From NCBI GenBank assembly GCA_026018925.1, contig JAKSZU010000004.1, forward strand, positions 110,643,489 through 110,707,488: a DNA stretch of 64,000 bases. Reading direction: 5' to 3'. Both the position numbers and the translations under genes were made by a program. Below, in pieces: positions 22,905-33,961 of this stretch. The notes under the pieces are model-generated. The model was not told the origin of the DNA, searched no databases, and saw nothing but the letters and a program-made list of their open reading frames with translations. Position 1 is the stretch's first letter. Each line of letters starts with the position of its first letter. The stretch comes from Tupaia tana. Lineage: Eukaryota > Chordata > Mammalia > Scandentia > Tupaiidae.

Positions 22905-23065
22905 ACAAAACTGCCTCATCTCACTCACCGTGCCTTGGTTTTCTCATCTGTAAAATGGAGTAACAGCACCTACCACGTCACGTTGCTGTGAGGATTATGA
23001 GATGTTTTATGGAAAGTGCTAAGAACAGGGGCTGGCCCAGAGAAGTGCTAAGCATGTTAGTGTTG
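22905..23065 (+). repeat. MIR SINE
   Basis: TTTTCTCATCTGTAAAATGG, TTGCTGTGAGGATTATGAGA and AAAGTGCTAAGAACAGGG are the MIR core and tail. Confidence 0.85.
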
Positions 23066-23639
23066 TACATCAGGCTTGATGAGCTTGGTTAATGTGAGTC
23101 TGCTTTTGAGAGCAGATGCCCTGCCATTGTGGATAAAAACAACATAAGAACAAGACCCTAAACAGTGGTTAATTTACCGAGCTACATATTACCTGGCAGG
23201 GACTTCCTGGGTAGCCAGGGATAAATGCATACTCACCATTGCCATATGTTGTAATGTTTGAAACTGCAAGCAAGGATTTTACTTAAAAATGTCTCAAGTG
23301 CTTAATGAGTGTCTACGACACAGCCTTCCCTCAATCAATGGTAGCTTTTGCGTCTGTTCTAAAACAGGTCCGTCTTTGAGCTGTCAGCCAGAAACCACAA
23401 ACTGGGAGGAGATGCCTACAGCCAGGGGACCCACAGAGCTGGCTAATTTTGACTTAGAAGAACCTCTAACAATCTACTTCCCACTGCGTTTCTGGACTGA
23501 AATGAATTCAGGACGAAGCTGGTGTCTAACCAGTGGATAATGCGATTTGACACCCGAGTAATAGAGACGCGCACGGAAGACAGGAGCAAAGCTGGCACCA
23601 GCCCTTTCTGCTTGTAAAACTCCTCATTTTTCTTCAAGA
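23066..23639. other. Anonymous sequence
   Basis: No exon, RNA or repeat could be supported. ORFs are short and without recognisable domains. Confidence 0.45.
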
Positions 23640-23860
23640 TGTAATCTGATGTGACCTCTTTGAAGCTGTGGACTCCTCAGGCCCTCTGCTGCGTTCCTGT
23701 AGCTACTTCCCCATCAACCTCATCACAGTCCTTGTCTGTTCCGTTCATTAACTTTTAGCTCCACCTGGGTGACAGCGTCTCGGTGACCTTTATATACCCT
23801 GCAACGTGCCTAGGGCTTGTAGGTGCCAACCAAATATTTGTTGTTGGAGTAACGCGAGGA
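23640..23860 (+). repeat. L2-like LINE 3' end
   Basis: The order of CTCATCACAGTCCTTGTCTG, GTGCCTAGGGCTTGTAGGTG and CCAAATATTTGTTGTTGG resembles an ancient L2/MIR-type 3' end. Confidence 0.45.
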
Positions 23861-24999
23861 GTTCTGATTTGCCTCATTTTCTTCACCTTTGAGGAGCAGA
23901 GAGAAGCCGGGCTGAGGACAGGAAAGCGGCAGCCCCAAGAACACACATGTAGCACCTTGCTGTAAGGCACCTCAAAGAACCCGGAGGACCAGGAGACATC
24001 CTTGGGCAAGATACAGTGACGCTGGACATTGTCCACACCTTTAGCAAGTGCACACACATGCCAGGCCACGCGTAAGACTCAGCGCCCGTCCTCATGAGCA
24101 CAGGCCTGTGCAGAGCAGAGCTGCAGCCTGCCTGGCAGCACCGTGTGACGGGTGCTAGGACGGGGACACAGGGCACCTCAGGGGAGGCGGTGGGACAAGA
24201 GCTTGCACAGGGCACAGGACAGCTGGTGTTGAAGTCAAGGTGGCCTGGGGAGTCCAGCTGCTCTGCGGAGAGAGAACGGTGATTCACCCTGACAGGGGAA
24301 TGGCAGGGCCGCCACTGGGAGCTCGTTTCAGTCCTCTTTTCTGCTCTGACAACTGAATACACATGGAGAGACTTACATAGAATGGAGTCTTATGTGGCTC
24401 AGGATTCCTGAGGTCCAGCCTCGAGGGGCTCCATGCAGCAAGGGTCTTCTTACTGCAGAAGCTCTCTGTAGCCCTGAGACCATGCAGGCCTGTCCATATC
24501 TGTCTCCAACTCCTTCCTTCTCCCTATATAAGCCACCAGGAGTCATTCGTGGGGCCTCCTCCGATGACCTTAATCCGAATCTCCTTCCAAAGTCCCTGCC
24601 TTTCAACCCCATAGTCAGACGAACTTTTCTTCCTCTTGGCCCTGTCACAGCCACATTTCAACATGAATTTTCGAGACACATCCAAACAAAAGCAGGCAGA
24701 TCTGACGAGCCTCTTCCACCATCTTCCCCGAAGCATGCGGGTGGACACCAGGCCCGCCAGGTCACCCTGACACTGTGGGCTCCTAAAATAAACCTCCACT
24801 GCCGGGCAGTGGCGGCTCTGCCCTGTTCCTGTAGCCACTAGAGAGCCTCCCTGACCCTGCTGTGGCCACAGTGATAGGAGCCAGGATTCCCAACTCCATC
24901 ACATCACTTCACCTCTCCCAGCACGCAGAGAGGCCTGTCTGGATGGACAAGACCCAAGGGACACAAACTCTGGTGTGGCATGAATAAAACCCATATAAA

Positions 25000-25000
<1 letters not shown>
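23861..25000. other. Anonymous GC-rich sequence downstream of GPA33
   Basis: Several overlapping ORFs of up to about 160 codons occur on both strands, but none shows a domain, splice structure or familiar sequence. GC content is higher here than in the left third of the window. Confidence 0.45.
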
Positions 25001-25200
<200 letters not shown>

Positions 25201-25274
25201 ATTTATTACTACTGAAAGCATTTTGAGCGGAGGAAAGAATTTAACAAAATATATAAGAATATGCATTTTTAAAA

Positions 25275-25480
25275 CTCATAAATGGGCCCAGCTGGTGGCA
25301 GGGGCGGCTAAGACACCACGTCCACGCGGCAGGCCTGGGTTTGATTCTTAGTCTAATCTAACGGCCTGCTGCAGAGACTGCACCTGTAACCCCAGCAGCG
25401 TGAGGAGGCTGAGCCAGGAGGACTGCAAGCTCGAGGCTGACCCGGGCTGCATAGCACGATCCTGTCTAAAAGAGAGCAGG
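25275..25480 (+). repeat. Chimeric tRNA/7SL SINE
   Basis: The left part is tRNA-like (CAGCTGGTGGCAGGGGCGG, then B-box-like GGGTTTGATTC). The right part is Alu/7SL-like: CACCTGTAACCCCAGCAGCG, GAGGAGGCTGAGCCAGGAGG, CTCGAGGCTGACCCGGGCTG, CGATCCTGTCTAAAA. Similar fusions occur at 46636 and 56892. Confidence 0.8.
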
Positions 25481-25486
25481 GTGTAC

Positions 25487-25712
25487 CAGCTGGTGGCACG
25501 GTGGTGAAGGCAGCTAAGTCCCACACGGCAGACTGCAATGTTCTAGTCCTGGGCCTGTTCGAGTCCAGTCACAGCAGGAACATGTGCATGAGTGCCCAAA
25601 ATCCCACGAGGAGAAGGGAGAAGTGATTCCAGTGTAGTCATCCCCAGAAGGGGGGCTTCCTGGTTTTCCCTTTCTCTGTCTCTGGTGAGCCCACACACCC
25701 TCAGGTAGACAA
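25487..25712 (+). repeat. tRNA-derived SINE, diverged long form
   Basis: ACCAGCTGGTGGCACGGTGG head, CAAAATCCCACGAGGAGAAG middle, CTTTCTCTGTCTCTGGTGAG end. Confidence 0.75.
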
Positions 25713-25759
25713 TAGATTTATAAAATTGCTTTTCTGGTCATCTAGCAAAGACAACACTG

Positions 25760-25936
25760 GTTCTTAAAGATTTATTTATTTAATTCCATTTATTATTGTT
25801 ATTATTATTATTTTGTTTGACTAGAGAGAGAGAGAAAGGGAAAGCAAGAGAGCAAGCCGCCAGGTCTAGGACTCGAACCGCCGTTGGCGATATGAGAATC
25901 CAGTGCCTTTAACCACCACGCCACCTGCCGGCCCCA
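25760..25936 (-). repeat. tRNA-derived SINE, short form, minus
   Basis: A-tail complement with a TTATTATTATT run, GACTAGAGAGAGAG, then AGGTCTAGGACTCGAACCG and the head ending CACCTGCCGGCCCC. Confidence 0.85.
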
Positions 25937-26721
25937 ACAACACTATTTCTTTCAAAGTAAACTGCATTTGGGTGACACCAGCCATTTGGTCCCGAGACCT
26001 AAACAGCCGTTAACACTGCCTGAGCGCCTGAGAGTAGGCAAAACGCTTGACAAATGGGAGGTGGTGGGAGGTGACGCCCAACAGCCAGCCAGAGTTCGGA
26101 GGGGCTGGCCGAAGCAGGGACGAGGGGTCAGGAGATGGGCAGACGGGATGGCAGTGCGCTGGGACAGAGGAGCAGGCATGCCCGTTAGTCCAGCCGTGAA
26201 GGGATGGCCAGGGCGGGAGAGCCCTGGACCAGCCGCACGCAAGCTCCCGTGTGTGTTCGTTCCGACCTAATTCCTGCCCAACTTGCTCAGCTAACACGTG
26301 GCGTGTGAGAGTCCCCTCACTTACGGCCATGTCAGGGGGCCAGATGGGAAGGCCCGACCTGTCAAAGTCCTTTCCAGGATGAAGCTGGGGGACGCCAGGG
26401 CCATCAGGAGCAGGGAGGCCCAGATCACACCAGGATGCTCTCACCCACACTCAGACGACCGAGCCATGCGGCCAGGGAGTGGGAGGCCCGTCAGGACAGG
26501 GTCAGAGACGGTCCTGGAGGGACAGGATTTCGACAGGCAGAGACGGACGGGAGAGAAGAGTCCCACGGGGTGCGTGCTGCGTGCGCAGGAGGCCTTGCCA
26601 GATGTGCCGAGGAAGCGCGGGGCAGCTGTGGGAGGCGAGGCTGAAGGCTGGGCTGGTGTGTCCCCCAGTAAGGAGCGTGCACTTTGTTGGATAAATAAAA
26701 GGGAACCGGTCATGTATGTGG
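25937..26721. other. Anonymous GC-rich sequence
   Basis: Overlapping ORFs on both strands without a domain or conserved motif. No repeat was identified. It may include distal GPA33 3' UTR if the AATAAA at 26871 is not used. Confidence 0.4.
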
Positions 26722-26853
26722 GGGGGGGGGGGTCTTCAAAACATACATGGAAAATGCATATTATGAAAAAAGCCATGCATGGATTTAAAACTTCTTTGTA
26801 CCAAAAATTAACTACTTTAATTCCAGTTTTTCCACAAATGTTTTAAAGTCTCC
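26722..26853 (+). repeat. Mariner-like MITE (family 2)
   Basis: The left end GGGTCTTCAAAACATACATG and the reverse complement of the right end (ACTTTAAAACATTTGTGG) form degenerate terminal inverted repeats. The interior has AATGCATATTATGAAAAAAG and TTTGTACCAAAAATTAAC. Confidence 0.6.
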
Positions 26854-26870
26854 TAGTGCTTATTATCCTT

Positions 26871-27318
26871 TTTATTCACTTAACAAAAACATACTGAGTG
26901 CAAATGCCCAGCTGCGCCCTCTCCTAGGAGTGGGACTCACAGGGAGAGAGGGACGGCCTCTGCCCCTGAGGCCACGCTGCCTCCCTGGACGGTCCCCAGC
27001 AGGAGCACCCCCCAAGCAGTGCTGCCTTCCGGAGCTCCCGAGCTACAAGGGAAGTGGAGGCTGCAGCCTGGTCCAAGGTCCATCTCGGTGTGGCATGGGA
27101 AGGGGTCATGTCACAGGACAGCTGGTCACAGCGTGGGCTGTGGGTGTGCCCTCGCCAGGCCGACCAGGTCCCAGAAGTAGACCTGGGAAGAGGCACCCCA
27201 TCCCCACCAATGTCTGGGATGCAGGGACGGCAGAATGGGGCAGAGGGAGGAGGGAGGCGAGGAGGCAGGGAAAGGAACCCCGAGTCCTTCCTGCACCCCA
27301 GCTTGCAGCAGGCCCTGG
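26871..27318 (-). other. GPA33: Candidate GPA33 3' UTR
   Basis: GC-rich non-repetitive sequence immediately after the GPA33 stop. The first minus-strand AATAAA downstream is at 26876-26871 (TTTATT on the plus strand), close to a mariner-like MITE at 26722-26853. Use of this signal is inferred only from the hexamer. Confidence 0.4.
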
Positions 27319-27454
27319 TCACCGGCCAGCCGGGCTGGGGGACTCGCGCCCAGCGCTCCTCTGGTCTTCGCGCCTGTAGTCATCGTCCTCCTCTTCTCTC
27401 TGGTTGGGAAGCTCCCTCAGCTGCTGTGACGGCTCCTGGTAGGCTGCCCTGTTC
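27319..27454 (-). CDS. GPA33: GPA33 exon 7: cytoplasmic tail and stop codon
   Basis: This terminal coding exon has acceptor CGCCTGCAG. The reading frame continues from the phase-2 junction as NRAAYQEPSQQLRELP, then NQREEEDDDYRREDQRSAG and RESPSPAGR, then TGA at 27321-27319. The acidic E/D stretch followed by Y-R-R-E is recognisable from the human tail, while the last few residues diverge. The 3' UTR runs toward lower coordinates, and its end was not established. A minus-strand AATAAA lies at 26876-26871, which would give a UTR of about 450 nt, but a longer UTR is possible. Confidence 0.9.
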
Positions 27455-27792
27455 CTGCAGGCGGGGAGGACAGAGAAGGGCTGCTCTCAGGCGGGCTCCC
27501 CAAGGGGCGAGGCCTCTGTGTACTCCGGAGAGCAGCCACCAGCTGCCCTCCCCACCCGGACTGAGAGTGGACTGCTGCCAGTGCCCAGGGCATCACTGAA
27601 ACAGGCCTGCTATCCTGGGGGCCTGGCCCCCTGACGCAGGCTCCAGCGGGCACTTGGAATGTGCCAAGGAAGCCGGGAAGCCCGGGGGCCTCGGCCAGTC
27701 CCGGGATGCTGCTGCACACCTGAGCTGCGGTCTCAGCTGCACGTTTCCCATGCACTCAGCCCCTTCCGGTGGGCTGCCTCCCAGACACTCAC

Positions 27793-27928
27793 GGCCTCGC
27801 GTCCTCTGTGTCCTCGGCCTTGCTGTCCTTCCCGCGGCAGCAGCAGCAATAGATGATGACCCCAAGGATGATGAGGGCCAGTGCCACGCCGCCCGCGATG
27901 CCGGCGTACAGGGCCACGTTCATGGAAG
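27793..27928 (-). CDS. GPA33: GPA33 exon 6: transmembrane helix and juxtamembrane cysteines
   Basis: This 136-bp exon has acceptor CTCTCGCAG and donor GTGAGT, entering in phase 1 and leaving in phase 2. It encodes PSMNVALYAG, then a hydrophobic helix of about 22 residues (valine, alanine, leucine, isoleucine and glycine rich), then IIYCCCCRGKD. The run of four cysteines at the inner membrane face is conserved with human GPA33 and is a likely S-acylation site. After it comes an acidic, charged start of the cytoplasmic tail (SKAEDTEDARP). Intron 6 toward exon 7 is only about 340 bp. Confidence 0.93.
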
Positions 27929-28468
27929 CTGCGAGAGGACGGGGCAGCTGCAGCTCCAGCCTCGGGGCGCCCGCCCCCAGCCAGAGCCCTCTGCAGAGCT
28001 CTGGGAACCCTCCAAGAGCTGGCCGTGTAGCAATGTCACCAGACAGGACCGGGAATCCTCGTCAGGACGGGGGTGCAGGCAGAGACAGGATGGCCACTGG
28101 CTGTGCATCGCGACCTTCTCTGGACCATGCAGGCCCTGACAAGTCCCCGGGCAGCCTCGCCTGCTCCCACTCTAGCTGACCCTGAGCTAGATGAGGGTCC
28201 TACCCCTCAGGCAGGGGGTCCAGACCCTGTGGCAGTGCCTGTTAGTGGCCCCCAGGGCAGGTAGGGCCAAGGATGTCTCCAGAAGTCAGTCCTCAGCTCG
28301 GCCTCCGAAGAGCCAGGGAGCTGGACTGGCGGCGGGGGCAGGGGGTAGGGGGGGGGCGGGCACTGCCTCACCGGGGTGGTGTGAGTGTATGGAGTTGGGG
28401 GTGGGGGTCATCTCCACAGCGGCTCAGCTAACTCTCTGGGCCCTAGTCAGTCTCCCCGCCGCTCTTAC

Positions 28469-28588
28469 GCAGTCTGACGGCCAGCGTGATGTTGCAGAAG
28501 TCGCTCCCCACCTCGTTGCTGGAGGTGCAGATGTAGTAGCCCGACATGTCCGTGGTGATGTTCTTCAGGGTCACGGGCTGGCCCGAGG
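28469..28588 (-). CDS. GPA33: GPA33 exon 5: second half of C2-like Ig domain
   Basis: This 120-bp exon (39 codons plus split bases) has a CCCCAG acceptor and a GTAAGA donor, with phase 1 at both ends. It encodes SGQPVTLKNITTDMSGYYIC, TSSNEVGSDFCNITLAVRL. The D-x-S-G-Y-Y-x-C signature closes the second Ig domain, and the cysteine in FCN is the supernumerary one. Two N-glycosylation sequons (NIT twice) are visible. A short open run continues past the donor, but intron sequence follows and the splice site matches the human exon boundary. Confidence 0.92.
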
Positions 28589-28959
28589 CTGGGGAGGAAG
28601 CAGCGGCGGGCTGAGGAGGGCCGCAGCGAGGCCCGGGGCCCAGGGAGTGCCTGGCTCTGCCCGGCCTTTCCCAGCTGCAGTGTATGTGCGGTGTGGGGCG
28701 CCGCCACCCGGGCTGTGGGACACGGCCAGGCGGGTGCACCATGGAGGTGCGTTGACTGCAGCTGGGCTCCTGGGCCGGGGCCGGCTCGTGCCTCTGACGG
28801 GAGACTTGGCTTCCCTGTCCATTTCTCATCACAACTGGAAGCAACAGCCCCTCCTCCCAGGGGCCCCGGGGCCCAGCAGGAGGGCCACGCACACGCAGCC
28901 GGCCATGGACCAGCCGGCATGGAGCAAGGGCAGGGGACTGTCAGGGCCAGCCCTCGGTC

Positions 28960-29140
28960 GTGATTAGACTCCCAGTCTCAGGGGCTTAGAGGCTCAAGAA
29001 ACAACGCCACACGCGTGTGCGCGCCTGCATCAGGAGAGGAGAGTGGAGGAGAAGGGATTGCTGCGGCCAGCCCACCTGGGGCGCCGGCTCACTCCCCTCC
29101 CTCTCAGTCTCTCCTGCAAGCAACACGCTGGCTGGCAAAA
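28960..29140 (+). repeat. tRNA-derived SINE, partial
   Basis: GACTCCCAGTCTCAGGGGC, then ACGCGTGTGCGCGCC, GGAGGAGAAGGGATTGCTGC and a CTCTCAGTCTCTCCTG end. The head is eroded. Confidence 0.65.
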
Positions 29141-29264
29141 CGTTTTCCAAGAGAGCAAGAAGATACTATTATCATGACCACTTTTGGGGGCTTCAGAAAC
29201 CCAGTCCCTTCTCTTGGGCTCCTGTGGGAGACTCGGGAATTTGACCACTCCTCTGGATCTCTGC

Positions 29265-30315
29265 TGTGAGGGGTGTGAGTGTGTGGGCGTGGGGGTGAGT
29301 GTGTGAGTGTATGTGTGCTGTGTGTATGGTGTATGTGTCTACGAGTATGGTGTGTGTGGTGTGTGAGTGGATATACACACATGTGCATGGTGTGTGTATG
29401 TGGGTCTATGTGTGGTATGAGTGTGTACTGGTGTGCAGGTGTGTGTGTTGTATGAGTGTGTGGGTGTGTGGGTGCAAATATGTATGGTGTAAATATGTAT
29501 GTGCATGGGTGTGTGGAGTGTATGGTGTGTGTATGTTGTGAGCATATGGGTGTAAATTTATGATGTGTGTGTGTATGTGGTGTGAGTGTGTGTGGTGTGT
29601 AGATACGTGTGTTGTGAGTGTATGGCTGTGTGTTCTGTGTGTGGTGTGTACATCTGTGTGTGGTGTGTGAGTGTGTATAGTGTATAGGTGTCTGTTGTGA
29701 GTGTATGGGTGTGTGGCTGTGAATTGTATGGTGTGTATATGTGTGGGTGTGGTTCTATGTGTGTTTATGATGTGAGTATGTATGTGTCTAAGTGTGGTGT
29801 GTATATGCCTGTGTGGTATGTATGCGTATGGTGTGGAGGTGGTATGTGGGTGTGAATGTGTGAGGGGGTGTGTGTGTATGTGGGTCTATTTGTGTTGTGT
29901 GTATCCCTGTGTGGTATATGTGTGGTATATAGGTGAATGTGTGTGGGTGCGTATGGTGTGTGTGAGTCTGTATGTCGGTCTATGTGTGGGGTGTGTATGC
30001 CTGTGTGTATGGTGTATAGGTGAATGTATGGATGTGAATGTGTTGGTGTGTGTGTTGTGTGTGAGTGTGTATGTGGGTCTATGTGCGGTGTGTGTATTCC
30101 TGTGTGGTACGTGTGTGTTTGGTGTGTAGGTGAATGTATGGGTGTGAATGTGTGAGGGTGTGATGTGTGGGGGGTGGTGTATGTGTGGTGTGCGTATGCC
30201 TGTGTGGTGCATGTGTGTATGGTGTGTAAGTGTGTGTGGTGGGAGTGTGCTGTCAATGTGAACGGTGTGTACGTGTGGGTGTGTGCGGTGTGAGTATGCA
30301 CGTGTGTGGTGTAGG
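29265..30315. repeat. 1-kb GT-rich simple-sequence tract
   Basis: About 1050 bp of irregular GTGT/GTAT/GGTGTG sequence, almost free of C on the plus strand, in GPA33 intron 4. The many threonine/histidine-rich and valine/cysteine-rich ORFs over it are artefacts of this composition. Confidence 0.95.
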
Positions 30316-30654
30316 GGTTGGGAGGAGGCAGGCTGTCAGTCTAGACCCATCCTCTTCTGCCACTACTTAACCTGCCCTCTCCCTCCCTTGAGCCGCAGCA
30401 GCCTCCCCTGGCAGGTGGGAGGGAAGATGCAGACCCTCCTGAACCAGGGGGTGGGCCTGAGAAAGAAGCCTCTCCTCACGCGTGACCACTGCCCTAAATC
30501 TCCCGGCCAGGGTTTCTCCACCTTGACAGGGAGCGCTCTGTGTTAGACACGTTTGTGTGCCCATCCACGCCCAGGGATGCTTCGTATTAACTGCCACTTT
30601 GAGGGAAGAGTTCGAGACCTGTGCCCCTGTGATCCTGCCACCAGGTGGCCCCTC

Positions 30655-30790
30655 TCTGTTCAGACACCTCAAGACAGCCCACGGTCTTCAGGAACAAGTC
30701 CAAGCTTCTTAGTGAGGCAATGGGGCTGCATTTCTTGCCACTTCCCCTGGGTCTGTGGGCCAAACCAGGGGCAGCCTTCTCAAGACCACC
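30655..30790 (+). repeat. L2-like LINE fragment
   Basis: GTCTTCAGGAACAAGTCCAA followed by CTTCTTAGTGAGGCAATGGG resembles the conserved L2 segment on the plus strand. Confidence 0.45.
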
Positions 30791-30938
30791 TGCGCTCTCT
30801 TGCAAGATCATCCTCCACCATCTCAGATGGGGAGGGACTAGTATTGCAAGCTCTGACTTCGCAGGAGGAGCTGGAGGCTAGGCCAACTCAAGGCACATGC
30901 TCGAGGCCACAGCAATAAGAAATGATAAAGCTGGGGTG

Positions 30939-31184
30939 GGGGGGCAGCAGGTGGCATAGTGGTTAAGGTGCTGGACTCCCACATGGCCGGCTGCAGTTCA
31001 AGTTCCAGACTCAAACTTGAAATTTACGCTGGGCATGTGTGCCCAAAATCCCAAGAGGAGAATGGAGGAGAAGGGATTGTAGCACAGCCATCCCCTCTGA
31101 GGGTGATTTCGCACTTTCTCTCTCTCTCTGTGTCTCTAGTGAGCGCATGCACACTATAGAAAAAATTCCTCTTAAAAAAGAAAA
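30939..31184 (+). repeat. tRNA-derived SINE, long form
   Basis: CAGCAGGTGGCATAGTGGTT head, GGTTCAAGTTCC-like B box (AGTTCAAGTTCC), AGGAGAAGGGATTGTAGC, a CT tail and CACACTATAGAAAAAATTCC. Confidence 0.82.
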
Positions 31185-31347
31185 GGAAAGAAATGAGAAA
31201 GCTGGAACAAAAATTCTGTTTTAGGTCAACTTCCTGGAGCAGGTGATCTCTTTCTTTAAAAAATTCTGTTATAAAAGCAATGTATGCTCATTTTAATAAT
31301 TGATACATGACACAAAACTATTCTTTCAACTCAGTTAAATCCAGAAA

Positions 31348-31592
31348 GTCTTCTTTTTATTATTTTGTGCCAGAAGGTGCCTGTGCTCAGCAGAGAGAGA
31401 CAGAGAGGAGAAAGCACCCCTCATAGGGGATAGTCTCGCTGAGGTCCCTTCTCCACCTCTCCTTCCTGTTGGGATTTGTGGCACACACACTTGCCTGGTG
31501 TGTTTCTAAAGCTGCAGGGTTTGGGACTCCAGCCACGTGGTCGGCCATGTGGGATCCAGCTGCCTGAACCACAGGCCACGCAGCCAGCCCCA
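31348..31592 (-). repeat. tRNA-derived SINE, diverged, minus
   Basis: GCAGAGAGAGACAGAGAGG, TCTCGCTGAGGTCCCTTCTC, TTGGGACTCCAGCC and a head ending CACGCAGCCAGCCCC. Confidence 0.7.
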
Positions 31593-32890
31593 GAAAACCT
31601 TTACCACAGTTACCAGCCCGATGAAGGGTCCCTGTTCTCTTGGCTTTTCCAGTCTACAGAGGAAGGGCATGAAGCGATGGGGATTTTGAGGGAGGTTACA
31701 GTCTGAGACCGGGGCACCATCTGAGCTCATGACATGGGATTTAACCCCCCCGAGGGATCAGGGGAGGCCTCTTTCACAAGAGAAGTAAGTAAGATAAAGA
31801 CCATCCACGATCTCATCACCTAGAAACAACCGCACTTTGATTCGAGATTATTTTCTTCTAGTCTTTCCACTTGCACTTTCTTCATGTTCTCCCTGAGCCC
31901 AGGCACGGCTACCTGGATGTGCTCTGCATGGCGCTTCAGCTTCTCCCCTGCAGTGACACCCCTCCATGTGCCTTCTGCAATATTGCTGCATGCGATATTA
32001 ACGCGTGATCCTGGGAAAGGGCTTCCTGACCAAAGCCAGTTCAAAATCACCCAGTTGGGGTGAAAAGCTCCAGATATGCATGTGAGCTCTGGAAGTCTCT
32101 GATCGGGAGTTTATGCTGTAAATGGTCTCATTTTTGAACCTAATTGGATTTTGTTATTTTTTAAGAGGCCTCTGGAAGGCACACATTTGGGAAGTGCCCT
32201 ACAGCAGAGGGTGGTTTAGGAGGTCCGCGGGCCTCATTGGACTCCCACTGCCTTCGGATACAGAGCTCAGCACGTTTGGAGCACAGGGCCTGCAGACGGA
32301 CCGAGGCCCTCCTCCGCCATTAGAGTCCAGTGGTTTAGGCTTTGATTAGGGTCAGGGAACATGTGGCTTCGTGGAGTGAGCATCAGCCTTCCCCAGCTTC
32401 CATCAGGAGTTGCTGTGGGACCAGCGGGTGCACATTAGCGCCACAACACCTGCTTCCACCAGGGGCTTGCGTTTTCTGCGATCTGGCAAAAAGGAACGTT
32501 TCTACTGCTGTGGCGACACCTTGTGGTAAAGTATGGAAAGGACAGGACGGTCATCTGCCTCCCACCTTCTTGGGTCTGCTCCAAGGGGGAGCGATGCCCC
32601 TCTGGAGAAGCAGAGGTCTGCCCAAGACACAGATGGCAAGTTGACAAGCTCTAGCTTTCCTGTCCCCTACCACGAGTCCATGGCTTGTCAACCAGCTCAA
32701 GATGTCATCCCAAGGCCCTCCTTTCATGACCTTCTTCCTGAAGTGCTCCAGCCCCAGGGCTACCTCCCCCACTGCTGCGCACACACTTCCGAATTCCTGT
32801 TCTTTCAGTGCATGGAGCTCAGGTGTCGGGGTCGCCGTCTGCAAAGTGCATTCAGGACTATCGCACACCTCCTCTTATCTTCGTCACAGC
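31593..32890. other. GPA33 intron 4, no recognised features
   Basis: Intronic sequence without an identified repeat or coding potential. Overlapping ORFs near 32340-32960 on both strands lack domains. Confidence 0.45.
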
Positions 32891-32894
32891 CTTC

Positions 32895-33030
32895 AGCACG
32901 GATGGGCTGCAATCATCCTGATTTGTTTAGGTGACGTTACTAAGGGCCAGAAAGGCTGTGAGTGACCTACAGCCACCAAGCGGAGAAGTCAGGACTCAAA
33001 CCCCCGTTTCCTGATTCCAGGCCCCCTGCA
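32895..33030 (-). repeat. MIR SINE, minus
   Basis: TTACTAAGGGCCAGAAAGGC, GTGACCTACAGCCACCAAGC and AGTCAGGACTCAAACCCCCG follow the reversed MIR order. Confidence 0.6.
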
Positions 33031-33719
33031 TCATTGATGGTCAGCTTGTTCCCACTGATTGCTAAAGCCCAAGGAACCAACTTCTAATGTTGGAAATTCT
33101 GTCTTCAGATGCAGGAGGACGAAGGAGCCCTCCTCTCCAAAACAGCCATAGGGCAATGATGTATTTCACAAGTCAGAGACAGGTTCCGACCCACCCACGG
33201 ACGAAGAAGGCCTCGTAGCTCCCTCGGCTCTGTGGTAATGTGGGGACGAACGGCTCTGGGAACGCCCTAGACCCCACGCATCATCAGACACCACATCGTG
33301 CTGTTGTCACCAGTTACATTCATTTCTGCCAGCCCAGATCCTAATTCTGGCAGTGATTAAACCTTAACTTGAGGCAGGATAAAGCTTTTGTAAAGTGAAC
33401 AAGCGAATCCCCCTTGAGCCCCCCTTCATGCTCAGGGTCCTCTCCGTGGGATGGCTGACCAGGAGCCTTCGCTGCTGGAGGCAGGAGAGCTATTACCAGG
33501 GTGCGATGGTGAGGCTCCTCAGCAGGTGGCAGGGGTACCCGGCAGAGGCCAGCCCTCCCGGCATGGAGCACAGGCCTCCCCTCACTCCTGCCACCGCTCT
33601 TCCTACCAGGTTTCCCCCACCGCTACTCTTGCCCTACCCCTCAGCCCCTTGGAGTATCCTTCCTGTAGGGTTTTCTGGATGTCCAGCCTACTCATGCTTC
33701 AGGCCCCACTCGTGCTGCA

Positions 33720-33888
33720 GCTGAGGACACCTAGCGGTCGTGGAGAGCCCCGTCGGCTGAGGACACCTAGCGGTCATTCAGAGTGCTGAGACACCTAGCT
33801 CCAGAGTCGGCTGACGACACCTAGCGGTCATTGAGAGTCCCGGCGGCTGAGGACACCTAGCGGTCGTGGAGATTCCCGTGCGTAGGCA
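33720..33888 (+). repeat. Minisatellite, about 36-bp unit, five copies
   Basis: GCTGAGGACACCTAGCGGTC units start at 33720, 33756, 33785 (shortened to 25 bp), 33810 and 33846, with GTGGAGA / ATTGAGAGTC variants between them. Confidence 0.9.
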
Positions 33889-33899
33889 CGGATCTCAGT

Positions 33900-33961
33900 G
33901 CTTCGCTTATACCTTTATTTAACCTTCCCAGCAAGCCTCAAAAGTAAATACCGGTATCCTG
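33900..33961 (-). repeat. MIR SINE, left part (minus)
   Basis: Likely MIR segment (TTTATTTAACCTTCCCAGCA and following) continued after the HAL1 insertion at 34527. Confidence 0.5.

Noticed and set aside
26298..28179. Plus-strand ORFs of up to 182 codons across the GPA33 3' end
   Set aside because: They are antisense to the GPA33 coding exons and UTR, and their sequence is explained by the real minus-strand frame.
29015..30301. Many long ORFs rich in His/Thr or Val/Cys
   Set aside because: They are by-products of the GT-rich simple sequence, appear in all frames, and have no domains.
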